Origin: Saccoglossus kowalevskii
Taxonomy: Eukaryota > Hemichordata > Enteropneusta > Harrimaniidae
Direction of reading: 5' to 3'
Assembly: GCF_000003605.2 (NCBI RefSeq)
Contig: NW_003123409.1
Coordinates: 140,025 to 189,471, forward strand
Length of the DNA: 49,447 nucleotides
A program made the position numbers and the translations under genes. The notes below the pieces were generated by a model. That model did no database searches. It was not told the origin of the DNA and saw nothing but the letters and a program-made list of their open reading frames with translations. Of the stretch, positions 1-32,802 are shown one piece after another. Within the stretch, counting starts at the first letter, position 1, and each line of letters starts with the position of its first letter.

Positions 1-20156
<20,156 letters not shown>

Positions 20157-21105
20157 ATTATGAACTCCCATGATGCATTGCTAGATCCTCTACTTACATT
20201 CTTGCTGATACGCTGTTGTAACCATCAAGGAACACATGGTCGTTGACAACCATTATAGAACTGTCACATTGGACTTTTATGCTTGGGTGATTGATTTTTT
20301 TTTTTTACAAAAGATCTACTACAATTTACTTGATAAACTTTATACTGAGACAATAGTTGCTGCTGTTTTGGGTGGCAGGTTTTCTTCATAATAACAATTC
20401 TGCATTAAGCAGAATATTTGTTGGCAACACTGCACTTCGTGTCTATGCAATCTTAATTCTTTCTTTTATATATCAAAGAAATTTCTGAATTTAGTAACTT
20501 TTAATCATTCCGACTTAAAATATATTTTTTGTTTCTACGCTAAAGCTCAGGGTTCGGTGGAGATGATGTATGAGGTTTTTTGTTTCCACTGTCACATTTA
20601 ACAATTAGCTAGGGAGTTCAGTGTAACTTTGTTTTTTATTTTGCATTTTGCTCAAAGGGCGCTGTAAATACCTTGTATCTTCCCTCACCTAGAAATTCTT
20701 GTCCTGTTTGATTTGTTTGGCATTTTACATAGAGGGACACAGGTTGTCATGGTGACAACAAATGAAATGACTAGTACTGTGTGATGTAAATAATGGATTC
20801 ATTAAATTATTTATTTTATTCCATCAAAAACGATCTTTTAAAACACAGGTCTAACATAATATTAAATGAGACTCCCTACTGTACTGGTACAGGTATTGTC
20901 TTTGTTTCATGAAATCGAAGTCCAGTGGAAAAACAATGAATTGCAAATTAATCATTTATCATATTTCTTGTTTGTTTCATAATGATCTCTGAATTGCAAT
21001 TTGTTTCTATGTGGGGATAAAATGCTGCACATAATACATGCCTTTTTATAGATCGTCCTAGATTGCTGACTTACCAGGGAAATAAAACTATCCAGGCAGT
21101 GTTTT
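20157..21105 (+). other. PHIP: Probable PHIP 3' untranslated region
   Basis: AT-rich sequence after the stop with no competing exon. The end is inferred from the first good AATAAA at 21081. It contains an inverted repeat GTTGTCATGGTGACAAC at 20743-20759. Confidence 0.6.
21081..21086 (+). terminator. PHIP: Candidate poly(A) signal of PHIP
   Basis: First AATAAA after the stop, followed within 25 nt by the GT/T-rich GCAGTGTTTTTATTT. Further AATAAA words at about 21164 and 21185 are alternatives. Confidence 0.5.
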
Positions 21106-21109
21106 TATT

Positions 21110-21498
21110 TAAGGGGCCATTACGTTGTTGGGCTATTTTGAGTATATTTTCACCCATTTAAAATAAACATTGATGCACCAACTGAATAAAACATGTACCA
21201 TATTTGCTCTATTAGAACCTCATACAAAACAAAATTGTTTGTATACTGAATCATTAAAATATTACCTATTTTTACCATAGAAACAACTTTGTAATTTACG
21301 TAAGCTCATGTGCTACTAATAGAGCAAATATGATAGTTCTCAGGCCTGGTGGCCAGGGAGCTAGAAATGAAACTTGATTTGACCAATAACTTTTCAGCTG
21401 CACTGCCTAGCCTGTACATAGCCTGTACATCTTGCCCAACATGTACCATAAATGTAATATTAAATATAAACAAAGATACTGCTCCAGGCCCCTTTATA
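21110..21498. mobile_element. Possible inverted-repeat element (AAGGGGCC ends)
   Basis: TTTAAGGGGCC at the left and GGCCCCTTTATAA at the right are inverse of each other over about 9-10 bases. The TACCATATT-family inverted repeat (21196-21335) lies inside. The short ends make this tentative. Confidence 0.4.
21196..21335. mobile_element. Short inverted-repeat element, TACCATATT family, copy 2
   Basis: TACCATATTTGCTCTATTAG (21196-21215) is mirrored by CTAATAGAGCAAATATG (21316-21332), perfect over 17 bp. Same ends as the element in PHIP intron 16. Confidence 0.8.
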
Positions 21499-21778
21499 AT
21501 CAAAGCTTAGATGCATGATCTTGAACTTGTTTGCCAAAATTTAAGCTCCATCCTGTACTACTCAAATTCTACTCAAGAATCAACAGACTAATCAACTTTG
21601 TGAAGCAACTAAAATTCTACAGTGACAGTGACATTGACAATACATTTAATATTTTGATCAATAAATCAATACTAGCCATAGGTTGGTTAACATTGATGGA
21701 TAGACGCCATAAATGTGATGTGATATTTACCCATGGTCTGTAATTAACAAATGTTCAATGATATGAATGTTGTGTAAT

Positions 21779-22581
21779 GTTATTTCATGTGACCTGGCAT
21801 TTAGCTAATCAACAAATGTTAATTCATGTGACCTGACATTTAGCTAATCAACAAATGTTAATTCATGTGATCTGGCATTTAGCTAATCAACAAATGTTAA
21901 TTCATGTGACCTGGCATTTAGCTAATCAACAAATGTTAATTCATGTGACCTGGCATTTAGCTAATTAACAAATGTTAATTCATGTGACCTGACATTTAGC
22001 TATTCAACAAATGTTATTTCATGTGGCCTGGCATTCATCTATTCAACAAATGTTAATTCATGTGACCTGACATTTAGCTAATCAACAAATGTTAATTCAT
22101 GTGACCTGACATTTAGCTAATCAACATATGTTAATTTATGTGACCTGGCATTTAGCTAATCAACAAATGTTAGTTCACATGGCCTGGCTTTTAGCTAATC
22201 AACAAATGTTAGTTCACATGGCCTGGCTTTTAGCTAATCAACAAATGTTAATTCATGTGACCTGGCATTTAGCTAATCAACAAATGTTAATTCATGTGAC
22301 CTGACATTTAGCTAATCAACAAATGTTAATTTATGTGACCTGGCATTTAGCTAATCAACAAATGTTAGTTCACATGGCCTGGCTTTTAGCTAATCAACAA
22401 ATGTTAGTTCACATGGCCTGGCTTTTAGCTAATCAACAAATGTTAGTTCACATGGCCTGGCTTTTAGCTAATCAACAAATGTTAGTTCACATGGCCTGGC
22501 TTTTAGCTAATCAACAAATGTTAATTCATGTGACCTGGCATTTAGCTATTCAACAAATGTTACTTCATGTGTTCTGGCATC
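21779..22581. repeat. Minisatellite, 39-bp unit, about 20 copies
   Basis: Two unit types share TTAGCTAATCAACAAATGTT. Type A continues AATTCATGTGACCTGGCA, type B AGTTCACATGGCCTGGCTT. B units occur as a pair (about 22168-22245) and as a run of four (about 22365-22520), each after the same A-unit order, which indicates a higher-order duplication. The 39-bp period keeps frames open by chance. Confidence 0.97.
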
Positions 22582-24937
22582 AGTCCAACAATCTATTCAT
22601 GTTTTAACATGTGATTTACACAATTCTATTCGACCAATTATTTCTGTGCATGTGATTGGTTCTTTTGTATGCATACCAACGAGATTTTCACTAATTATGT
22701 GCTTTTCCAAACCTTTTTATATAGTATACTTCCATCCATCTTGAATTCTACTGGTTACATGCTTTCATATTACTTTTCTTTCTTCAATTTATTGTCTGTT
22801 CTATTATTGTATATAGTATAAATATGTGTCTCAAAGTTAAACACACCCTCTGTTGAAACCAAAGCAGTGATCATTTTTTATAAGGCTTCATTTCCAACTT
22901 CCATATTTTTTCAATTCTAAATCCGTTATGTATTTGAAAGCAGCAAATGCAATATTGTCTCAACATTTTGTAATAAAAAAGTCAAAGCTTGAGTGAATTA
23001 TTAAGTTATTGTAGCACTGTCTTTCTTGTTAAGGTAAGTGAGCTATGATTAAAACGAGCAAGATTTTCTCAACTTTTTCATGATCTTGTTTACAAACTCC
23101 AGATAAAAAAAAAAATGTATTTGCATAACTAATCTGTGAAATATCTAAAAAAATTGAAATTAACAATTCATCATTGGTACCTGTGATTTTTGAATCAATA
23201 CCTGTGATTTTTGTTTAAATATAATAACATAAAGATAACAAAATCTCACTGAAATAATGTTTTAGACACAATTGCATGGATGAAAGTTACCTTACACAAG
23301 ACTATATCACGTAAAATGCGATGTAAAAACTAATGATTGAGTAGTCACCATTGTTAAAATTGGCCATGTGATGGGGACCAAAATATGACTAGTGGTACAC
23401 CATATTACGGAAAGTGGCACAAAATCATCAGAGACTTGGCCTCTCAAGATGGTGGTGTATTTGATGTGTGTCACCTTGTACCATAGTTCCCAAGATTCGA
23501 TTGACGACAAAAAAAATGGATTTCAATAGATTGCGCCCTCTGGAGACATGTATGTAACCAAGCAGCCATTTTTTTTTACTGACTTACAGCATTGATGTAG
23601 GTCTCATGCCACTAATTAACCAATGGCTGCTCGTAGCCCTCAATTTAAATGCCCAGCAAGAACCAATGAAATTTTTTTAAATATTATTTTTCTCAGGTGC
23701 TCCCTGTTTGAGGGCGTAATCACCTGGGTCAGAGGTGAGACCAACATGTGGTCTTTTGTTTACTACTTAGCGGCTGTGTACCTGTGGGTTTATTTTGTCT
23801 GTTAATGGATGTTCTAATCTTGGTGTTTTTCCAGTGATTTCTCTTGGTGCAATCCAAATACAGTAGGTGTGTCTTGTTTACCTGAGATTTGCAAGAGTTT
23901 GAGCTGGCCAACATGTTAGTTTTTTTCATATGGTTGATTACTGGCATGTTGATTTCCCATTTTTGAGCCATATTTTCAACTTTCTTCGTCATTTTCATAT
24001 AGCAATCTCGTCATATGTTAACATTGTCGTCTATGGAAATTCAATTAGTGGTATGAGCCCTGTATAGTGAATATGCTATGCTTTCATTGTCCACATTTCG
24101 ACAATGGCCATTACAAATTGATAATGACAAAGAAAATTTTTATTGAAAATTGGAGAGAAAAAAAGATCGTTACAGCTATTGCCGCTTTAATACCTAGTTC
24201 CTCAAAATATTTAGTAAACGTTGTTCATTTGTTTTCTGATTGAGTAATTGATGTTTGACCTGTCAAAACTTGACCCTAGAATACCAATTAAGACGTCTGA
24301 ATATCACACTGGCTTTGAGCTGAGGATAATGCTTGGCCAAACATCATTGACAAGGCTATGGTGGTTCTTTTACAGGCTTAGCACTGCTTAGGAGACCAGT
24401 CTTCAGTTATTAGGTAACCGGGTACAATCCCATAAGATGCCAGTTAACCAATTTTATAGTAGTTTATGATGACTATAGTCTGGAAGACTATCTGAGCCTG
24501 TAAGTAAAGAGAATGGTACTCTTCTCAGAGAGAGTAGGGTAAAATTAAGATATTCAAACACAAATTCAATAAATATGAAGCAAAATTGCATTCGTGTGAA
24601 TTTTGTCTCTCGTTGTCCATGCCAACAGGTGGCATGACCTGGGGGCAACATTTTTATTACCTTGCCCGTACCATCAAAGATGGAAGGGAAAGGTATATTA
24701 AGGGAAAAATTTTGTCCGGCGTTGTCGTCGTCGTCGTTGTCGTTGTCGTCATCGTTAATAATTGTTATTGTGTGCATAATAACTTTACTAATTCTATTCC
24801 AAACTTTATCAAACTTGGTCACCTTATTCATCAGTATAAAGTCTTCCCTGAGTTTGAACAACAGATGTCCTGTATGAAAATATCATGCAAAAATTGAGAA
24901 AATCTGATAAAATATTTTGACTGTTTCTACTTGACTG
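22582..24937. other. Intergenic DNA, nothing recognised
   Basis: No gene or named repeat. A short GTC/GTT trinucleotide run lies at 24719-24756. Open frames here are short and compositional. Confidence 0.6.
24719..24756. repeat. Trinucleotide microsatellite (GTC/GTT)n
   Basis: About 12 triplets of GTC or GTT with one ATC. It accounts for the Val-, Asp- and Ser-rich open frames on both strands. Confidence 0.9.
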
Positions 24938-25674
24938 NNNNNNNNNNNNNNNNNNNNNNNNNNNNNNNNNNNNNNNNNNNNNNNNNNNNNNNNNNNNNNN
25001 NNNNNNNNNNNNNNNNNNNNNNNNNNNNNNNNNNNNNNNNNNNNNNNNNNNNNNNNNNNNNNNNNNNNNNNNNNNNNNNNNNNNNNNNNNNNNNNNNNNN
25101 NNNNNNNNNNNNNNNNNNNNNNNNNNNNNNNNNNNNNNNNNNNNNNNNNNNNNNNNNNNNNNNNNNNNNNNNNNNNNNNNNNNNNNNNNNNNNNNNNNNN
25201 NNNNNNNNNNNNNNNNNNNNNNNNNNNNNNNNNNNNNNNNNNNNNNNNNNNNNNNNNNNNNNNNNNNNNNNNNNNNNNNNNNNNNNNNNNNNNNNNNNNN
25301 NNNNNNNNNNNNNNNNNNNNNNNNNNNNNNNNNNNNNNNNNNNNNNNNNNNNNNNNNNNNNNNNNNNNNNNNNNNNNNNNNNNNNNNNNNNNNNNNNNNN
25401 NNNNNNNNNNNNNNNNNNNNNNNNNNNNNNNNNNNNNNNNNNNNNNNNNNNNNNNNNNNNNNNNNNNNNNNNNNNNNNNNNNNNNNNNNNNNNNNNNNNN
25501 NNNNNNNNNNNNNNNNNNNNNNNNNNNNNNNNNNNNNNNNNNNNNNNNNNNNNNNNNNNNNNNNNNNNNNNNNNNNNNNNNNNNNNNNNNNNNNNNNNNN
25601 NNNNNNNNNNNNNNNNNNNNNNNNNNNNNNNNNNNNNNNNNNNNNNNNNNNNNNNNNNNNNNNNNNNNNNNNNN
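24938..25674. other. Assembly gap, 737 N
   Basis: Undetermined bases. The two long open frames spanning it are artefacts. Confidence 1.
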
Positions 25675-28119
25675 ACACTTGTTTTTATTCTAAAATATCT
25701 GAATTACTTTGAATAAAGCTGGAAATTATGTTCCTTAAAATAATTAAACAAATAAGGCATGTTTTTGTTAGATATTTACATCTTTTAAGGACATTCGGTA
25801 GACTGATTCCCCACTGTTGGTTCAACCCCAAAACTTGTTTGTATTCAAAATTAATTATGACAATCCATATTTATATTGAAACAAACTATGATAAAGGGAA
25901 TTATATTATATAACAAAGGGCAAGGTCACCAGAGTTCAACTATGTTTTGCTTTGTTAGCGGTCAATTCCTTGAGTTACCTGTTTTCAATTGAGATACCCA
26001 GATTAAAAGCTTTCACTTGTGTACTGAATAATATAATTTTGGAAATTATTACTAATACTGGTAGTAAGAAAGCAGTAAATTTTTACTTTCCAGTTTTATG
26101 CATTCATGTCCTGGAAATATAGTCTACAAGCATTATGTTGACCAGAAATATTTAGCCTTGATTTGTAATTACTTCAAAACTGCAAGTATGTGTTAGCAAA
26201 AAGTAAAATTCAATCTTTGCAAATGTCAAAGAAGAGGTTAAAGGTTAAGTTAAAAGTTAATTGTTCGTAGTGGAGTTATATATGCGTGGAAATGATTCAC
26301 TAAGATGTGTAATTGGTTGAGTTTTCAGTCACCACGATTTTATATAAAACAAATTCTTCATGAGACCCGGTGAAATGCCTCTGAACAAAATCATTCAGTA
26401 CCAAATGTTCATGTGCATCAATATTTGATATTTAAGCGTTCATAATAGAGAAAATAGTAAAATGAAACAGAGAATCATGGGTATTTTCTAGTTCACTGCT
26501 GGCAAACTTCAAAATATTCTAGTAGAATTCAGTACAATTGTTTAAATTGCCTTCCCTTCATCGTATAAATTGTACAATTTATCACACACATAATGCAAAG
26601 TACATACATTCATTGATATTTCAATGCAAAGTGTTTAGGTGATAGTTTTGGTGAAGTTATACCGCTGATATGTGGTATTGATAACATTATAATCCTTCAA
26701 AAATGTAAAATACAAACTTTGCAAAAATCGCTGTAACACTCGTCAAAACACACAAAAGTTAAGTAAATTTGAAAGTCTCATCAAAAGTACATAACTGCAG
26801 GCTGAATCTCATTCTCCATTGCCGAGACTATGGATCTTTTATCACTATTAAAGCTCGGTTGTCGCCAGGGAACGTCCCATCAGTTGCGGCTCTCTGTAGC
26901 TTCCGAGGTCAAGAAGACTCTGCAAGGGAGAATGGCTGAATCTGTTATACATTTTGTACATAATATTATGTATTTCATCATCAACTGAATTATTGCATTT
27001 TTTACACATAAATGTTGAGGTAAATATTTTCATATTTACCTTTTTCAATTGCCAAGGAATGTGAAGAAATTCTAATTTTTGTTAAATTTGTTATTTCTCA
27101 AACTGAGATATTTTTGAATGCAATAAATTTTAGCTACAGTTTTGTATAATTGCACCATGTTTTTTTCTCCCATTTATCTTTAAGTAATTCCATGAGTAGT
27201 TAACATATAGAGCCCCAATTATATTTAAATTTCTAATTTAAATTTACTTTTTGGTATAATCTTTTATACATTTAGGTATTTTTTCAAGCTTAAAGGGCAC
27301 ATCACACCACGCATGTGCAACAGTTGTGTTGATAAACATTGATTTTCCCATAATCCAATGCGCTTTTCTAATGAAATCACGAGTACGAGTTTTGCCATGG
27401 GCGTCATTTGCACTAATTACCAACGGCAACTCTTCGACACCTTCCAAACACCGAAAAAATACCTAATTAAAGCTTAGTAACCTCTCAGTTTGTACTAGTT
27501 GGTGTGTGTAACAGTCAAAATCGCTATCTTTGTCTATATGAGACTCATATCTCGCGCATACACGGCACATTGCCTACCGTCCTTTAAGTTCTATTAACAC
27601 TCCCATTACCATTAAAGATACAACATCATGTTTATCAAAATTCATTTTACTTTTTAAAAAGCTGCATGGATTAAACTTCCTTTCCATTGTTTGCCCAAAA
27701 ATGTTACATAATTTGTATAACATTTAGTCTAACCCAATGCCCAGAGAAATAAAGCATTTGACATTTTGCTCTGTTTAACACAGTCCCTCTATAGAGGTAC
27801 TATTTTTTTCTGCGCTGTTTAATAATAATAATAACTTTATTGCCTCCGTGTAAAAAGATTTACATAAGATAAGTACAGCAAAAAATAGTTTTAAAATAAT
27901 AACAAGATATATCATTATATGTAAAAATATTGTTTGGTGGAAAAGTCAGTGGGTGGGCATTTTTGCGGGTGGGGCAGTGCACTCATCGAAGGTTCAGTAG
28001 TGCATGACTTGTTTGTTCAGAATATTAAACAAATACATAAACATGAGGCCGGATATTAAAGGTACCTTATTAATTTTGATGTCGCAGAATACGTACGAAG
28101 GACTGTGGTACGACCAACA
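25675..28119. other. Intergenic DNA, largely unassigned
   Basis: AT-rich. The part from about 26820 to 27560 is less AT-rich, with minus-strand frames such as CKKCNNSVDDEIHNIM and VISANDAHGKTRTRDFIRKA that I cannot assign. A (TAA)n run followed by ACTTTATTGCC at about 27823-27850 resembles the 3' tail of a retroposon read on the minus strand, but no reverse transcriptase was recognised. Confidence 0.45.
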
Positions 28120-28342
28120 AACAGGATGTGACTTCTTAGGTTGTCACCAGAGGGCGCGTAGACTGGCTGAACGGTAGTTGACATGCGCAGTAGAGCGTAA
28201 TTCCGAACTGAAATTGATTTTTTCAGGGACCAAGTCTTGAGAGGATTTCCTAATCTTGTTGTTTTTTAAGATTGATTTTTCGCTGGACTCATAATATGCT
28301 GCTTTAGAGACATAGTGTTACTTCTGCCGACTTGGGTTTTAG
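28120..28342 (+). promoter_or_regulatory. ARMC2: Putative ARMC2 promoter and noncoding exon 1
   Basis: A compact, relatively CpG-rich stretch in AT-rich surroundings. TCACCAGAGGGCGC (28144-28157) is one base from the classic CTCF core. CATGCGCAGT (about 28182) is a promoter-type NRF1-like word. The stretch ends at TTTTAG|GTAAGTAC (donor at 28343). ARMC2's first coding exon begins with 5'UTR after a splice acceptor, so an upstream noncoding exon must exist. This is the best candidate seen, but the link is inference. Confidence 0.45.
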
Positions 28343-31300
28343 GTAAGTACTATAATTTCATGTGAAACTTGTTGAATTTCTGGTGAGACGTCAATGTTTG
28401 TGTTGCCTACCGGCTGAATTACTCGGTCACCTGCTTAACGAACTACTCGCAAACTGGTGAACATTTATCCATTTTTTTATGCACATCCCAATTATTAGAA
28501 ACATAACGTCTTCGTTATTACGTATAGTGATCAAATCTAGGTTTAATATTGCCCCATGGTCACTGGGTTGCCCGGTTATGTCCATAAATCAAAGAAATAG
28601 TATGCGTTGCGAATGTAAACTATCCGAGGCCCAAGGGGTTTCCAATATGGCAGCCTACTTGACAGCTTATTTGTTTACGTCGGTATACTCTGAATTTTAT
28701 TTTGCGAGCTAGTATTCCTGTTGTGTCATCCTATATTATCCAATTGGCGCACTATATATGTGCCAATCAAACAAATTTAACGTAGAATTGTGGGGGAAAG
28801 AAAAAACAAATTAAATTAAACGCTGTTTCTTTCCCCCTGTTAGTTTACTGTGTATGTGATTATTCTGTAATGTAGGCAGTGAACGTGTTAAAATGCTTGT
28901 TCTTTTATTATAGCGTAATAATATTGACTACAGGCATTTGTCTTATTTACATAGTAATGATTACCGATTTATTTATTGCATTTCAAGGCCACTGTCCAAA
29001 ATTCATACCTAAAATAAATAAATAACAGAAACATGTTGAAAATATGATTTGATTTTTACATTACACTTAAAATAGCTCTCCTTTGAATAAATGAACGAAT
29101 GTTTTTTGGTATCATCAAGTCAGTAGATTGTGATTACAAATATATTAGGTTGAGAAATAAATAATATGTTATAACTAGAACAGCAGAGCAGAAAATGGTA
29201 TTATCCTTGATATCCCCTGAATTACAAACTTTCTGTAGTATCCTCAATGTGAACTTGTAAATTATCAGAGATAAATACTTTCCAAGTTCAAGTTATGATA
29301 GTACTGGTGTTATGAATCAAATGTCATTTGTCAGACCATTTACTTTAGTATATTCATTTTGGCCATTCCTGTTCTTGTACATGTAAGATTTTATCTCTAT
29401 GAAAAATGTTTGGATTAAACAAGCAAGTTATAATGAAGTATTTGAAGTTTGATCAAAGAATCAATAACTAATTGTATTGAGTTTATTTTACAGATGTTAA
29501 TCTATACTTCTCACATGATTCAGTTATTTTATTACTTAATTAAACACCTGGAATTTTAACAGAACATCCATTGATATGCATATTGTCATTGACAACTAGA
29601 CTAAAAACCTGATTTGAGTTGATAAATTTATTGCCTCACGGATTTGTCCTTGTCATTGTGTTTCCTTTTCATTTTTACATTATTATTTAAATTGTCAGTT
29701 ATCAGTAATTTATTTTCACCTTTGTACATTTACATTTATTTTAGTATGTTTTAGTATCAGCCACTTTATCCCATTTCTAATATTTTGTTCCCTGTATATG
29801 TTATAGTTACTGTTTTGAAATCAAAATTCAGACAATGTAATTCAAGCTAAACTATTCAAAGAATTTAGACTGTGCAGGTAAAACAAGATCTTATTTGTCT
29901 TCCATACATGTTCATGTGCAATTTTTTTTTAAAAATTGTAAAAAGAGTAAGAGTAATTTTCATAAAAAATGTATGTTCGTTAATATAATAATACTCTATG
30001 ACAAAAAAGTAAATTTACCATATCTTTGGTGTCACCGGAATAGAACACTGTCTGGTTCCCCATCATATAAGGAAGTGAAAAACTGTCTCAACATACTTGA
30101 TCACCCAAAAATATGCATACATCTCCAAAGAGGCTGACCATGGTGTCATATATTATTCTTGAGGAATGACCACATTACATGTTCACATTGTAGATAATGA
30201 ATCAACTTGTCAATAATTCAGTGAATACATGTAATCATGTTACGCAGCTGGTATTGGTTGGTTGGTTCAGTAAGGGCAAAGATCTTTATAGTAGGTGGGT
30301 CGTCACACTCAGCTGGCAGTGCAAGTATCTTGGGGTGTATCACTTACAGTGTCTCAACCATAATTTGACAAAAGTTAGGGAAATTCACTTTGGACCAAAG
30401 ACTGTTATTGGTGATTTCTGTTTATAGCGAAATAGGCCACAGATTGCTTGTATGCTTGCAAATTTTATGTGATTGGCAATTCTTTAAAAAAAATGGTAAG
30501 GAAAAAAATATCATACACACAGCCACACACACAACTTCCTATACTCTTGAATGAGCAGTACGGTATATCTGTTCTTTTCACTATCTAAACTCTGCAATAA
30601 TTATTTAGTCTGCATCTGTTGTCATGGGTAACTTAAGAAAACACTCACCAATTTTAAGATGCAAGAAACCATATAATAGTATTTTATGTACCAATCCTAA
30701 TATTCATCTGTCAAACTGTCAAATTTTGTTTTAATAAGTTAATAGTTCAGTTTTTTTGTTAATCTTTATACATTCAGCATGACATTATGATACAGGACAC
30801 TGTGGAACCACCTGTTTTACAATCAAAACTGCCAGTTGATGTCATATGACATGTTTACTTCATGTATTCTATATTCGTGTGAAATACTGCAAATGTGCTA
30901 CTCAGTTTTGACATTCATTTTCTTGCGTGTATATTGTTATCTATTCTTATAGTATTATCTCAGTACATCCAATATGCTATCTGCTGTCTTATACTTGTTT
31001 TTAGTCTTGGGCAAACACTGAGTATGTCTAGAATTACTTACATAGCTTTCTTTGCAAGTGTAACATTACCAACAAAAACAACGGATCTAGTAGCTTATAA
31101 GCAATGAACTGGTATAAACACAGTGTAACGTATATCAATATATCGTATTACTGATACAAACAATCTCAATAGTCAAGTTATAAAACCTTCCAATGATGCT
31201 TGTCGGAATCCCTCGATCAATACTAAGTGAAAAATTGCAACTTGTTCATTTACTGGATCAATCAGATCTTCAAAATGGTAATGTTGATATTCCACCTATT

Positions 31301-31399
31301 TGACTCACTCTGAATTACTTTGTTTGAGCATTTTTTGTGGACCCCTTGCTTTCGATTGTGAATCCGTTACCATGTCATTTGAAAGAGTGAATGCTGGGA
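28343..31399 (+). other. Putative ARMC2 intron 1, first part, nothing recognised
   Basis: AT-rich, with no exon-like frame with conserved sequence. Intronic status depends on the exon 1 inference. Confidence 0.5.
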
Positions 31400-32176
31400 G
31401 CCCATGACTAGTCTTCCCATGACTAGTCAAGTCTTCCCATGACTAGTCTTCCCATGACTAGTCTAGTCTGACCATGACTAGTCTTCCCATGACTAGTCTT
31501 CCCATGACTAGTCTAGTCTTCCCATGACTAGTCTAGTCTTCCCATGACTAGTCTTCCCATGACTAGTCTTCCCATGACTAGTCTTCCCATGACTAGTCTA
31601 GTCTTCCCATGACTAGTCTTCCCATGACTAGTCAAGTCTTCCCATGACTAGTCTTCCCATGACTAGTCTTCCCATGACTAGTCTAGTCTTCCCATGACTA
31701 GTCTTCCCATGACTAGTCTTCCCATGACTAGTCTAGTCTTCCCATGACTAGTCTAGTCTTCCCATGACTAATCTTCCCATGACTAGTCTAGTCTTCCCAT
31801 GACTAGTCTTCCCATGACTAGTCTTCCCATGACTAGTCTTCCCATGACTAGTCTAGTCTTCCCATGACTAGTCTTCATATGACTAGTCTTCCCATGACTA
31901 GTCTAGTCTTCCCATGACTAGTCTAGTCTTCCCATGACTAGTCTAGTCTTCCCATGACTAGTCTTCCCATGACTAGTCTAGTCTTCCCATGACTAGTCTA
32001 GTCTTCCCATGACTAGTCTTCCCATGACTAGTCTAGTCTTCCCATGACTAGTCTAGTCTTCCCATGACTAGTCTAGTCTTCCCATGACTAGTCTAGTCTT
32101 CCCATGACTAGTCTAGTCTTCCCATGACTAGTCTTCCCATGACTAGTCTAGTCTTCCCATGACTAGTCTTCCCATG
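31400..32176. repeat. Minisatellite of mixed 15- and 20-bp units
   Basis: About 45 units: CTTCCCATGACTAGT alone (15 bp) or with an added CTAGT or CAAGT (20 bp). The order of short and long units is irregular. Every unit has the palindrome GACTAGTC or ACTAGT. Very homogeneous, so probably young or recently homogenised. Confidence 0.98.
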
Positions 32177-32377
32177 TACTTCTGTTGATGCAGGGGTTAG
32201 CACATTATTCATGCATACTGGAATTTTTCGCTTGTTATTGATCTGATGTTAATGAATGATGTTTGTTTGATTCTCTTCTTCTTTAATTTGTATACTCACT
32301 CTATCTGAATCCATTCTCTGGATCTACTTCACTATGGTAATGTTGTTCCCCTACCTATTTGACCCTCTTTGAATTAC

Positions 32378-32802
32378 TTAAAGGCCCAATTCACTTGCCC
32401 CGGGCAAGTGTGAATTGGAGGTGTGGCTATTCTAATGCATGGTGTTAATCACTTGCATAGCCTATGACGCATCCTGTTTCAGCGGTCCAACATCACGTGA
32501 CTTTGATTGACAGTAGTAATTATTCAAGATTAGTCGCGCATCCCTTTCCCCGGTTCATGTTTTTTACTTTTATTCGCCAAAATCTCAGCTCGTACACAAT
32601 TTATTGTCATAAATATTACACACAGTCACTGCTGTGATATTCATAGACACATGCATCCACTTTGGCACGACATAATCGACGTGTAAGTTCGAGAAAACAC
32701 GTTTTTACCGGAGCTTGGCTGGAGGTGTTTACTACAGCGTGACAAGCAAGGAAATAATCCCTATTGTTTAGGAGCGTATTTATAGTATACCTGGGCCTTT
32801 AA
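32378..32802. mobile_element. Short DNA transposon with TTAA target duplication
   Basis: TTAA at 32378-32381 and at 32799-32802 flank inverted ends AGGCCCA...TGGGCCT. A near-perfect palindrome CACTTGCCCCGGGCAAGTG lies just inside the left end. TTAA duplications are typical of piggyBac and Kolobok transposons. At 417 bp between the duplications it is non-autonomous. Confidence 0.85.

Noticed and set aside
22323-22607. Open frame encoding reiterated MAWLLANQQMLVH
   Set aside because: Product of the 39-bp (13-codon) tandem array, with no start context or homology.
24824-25716. Two long open frames across the N stretch
   Set aside because: Artefact of unknown bases.
26848-27850. Possible retroposon (LINE-like) remnant on the minus strand ending in (TAA)n
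   Set aside because: The tail is suggestive but no reverse transcriptase or endonuclease motif could be read.
31400-32176. Possible CRISPR-like array
   Set aside because: No unique spacers between repeats; units are simple tandem 15/20-mers in an animal genome.
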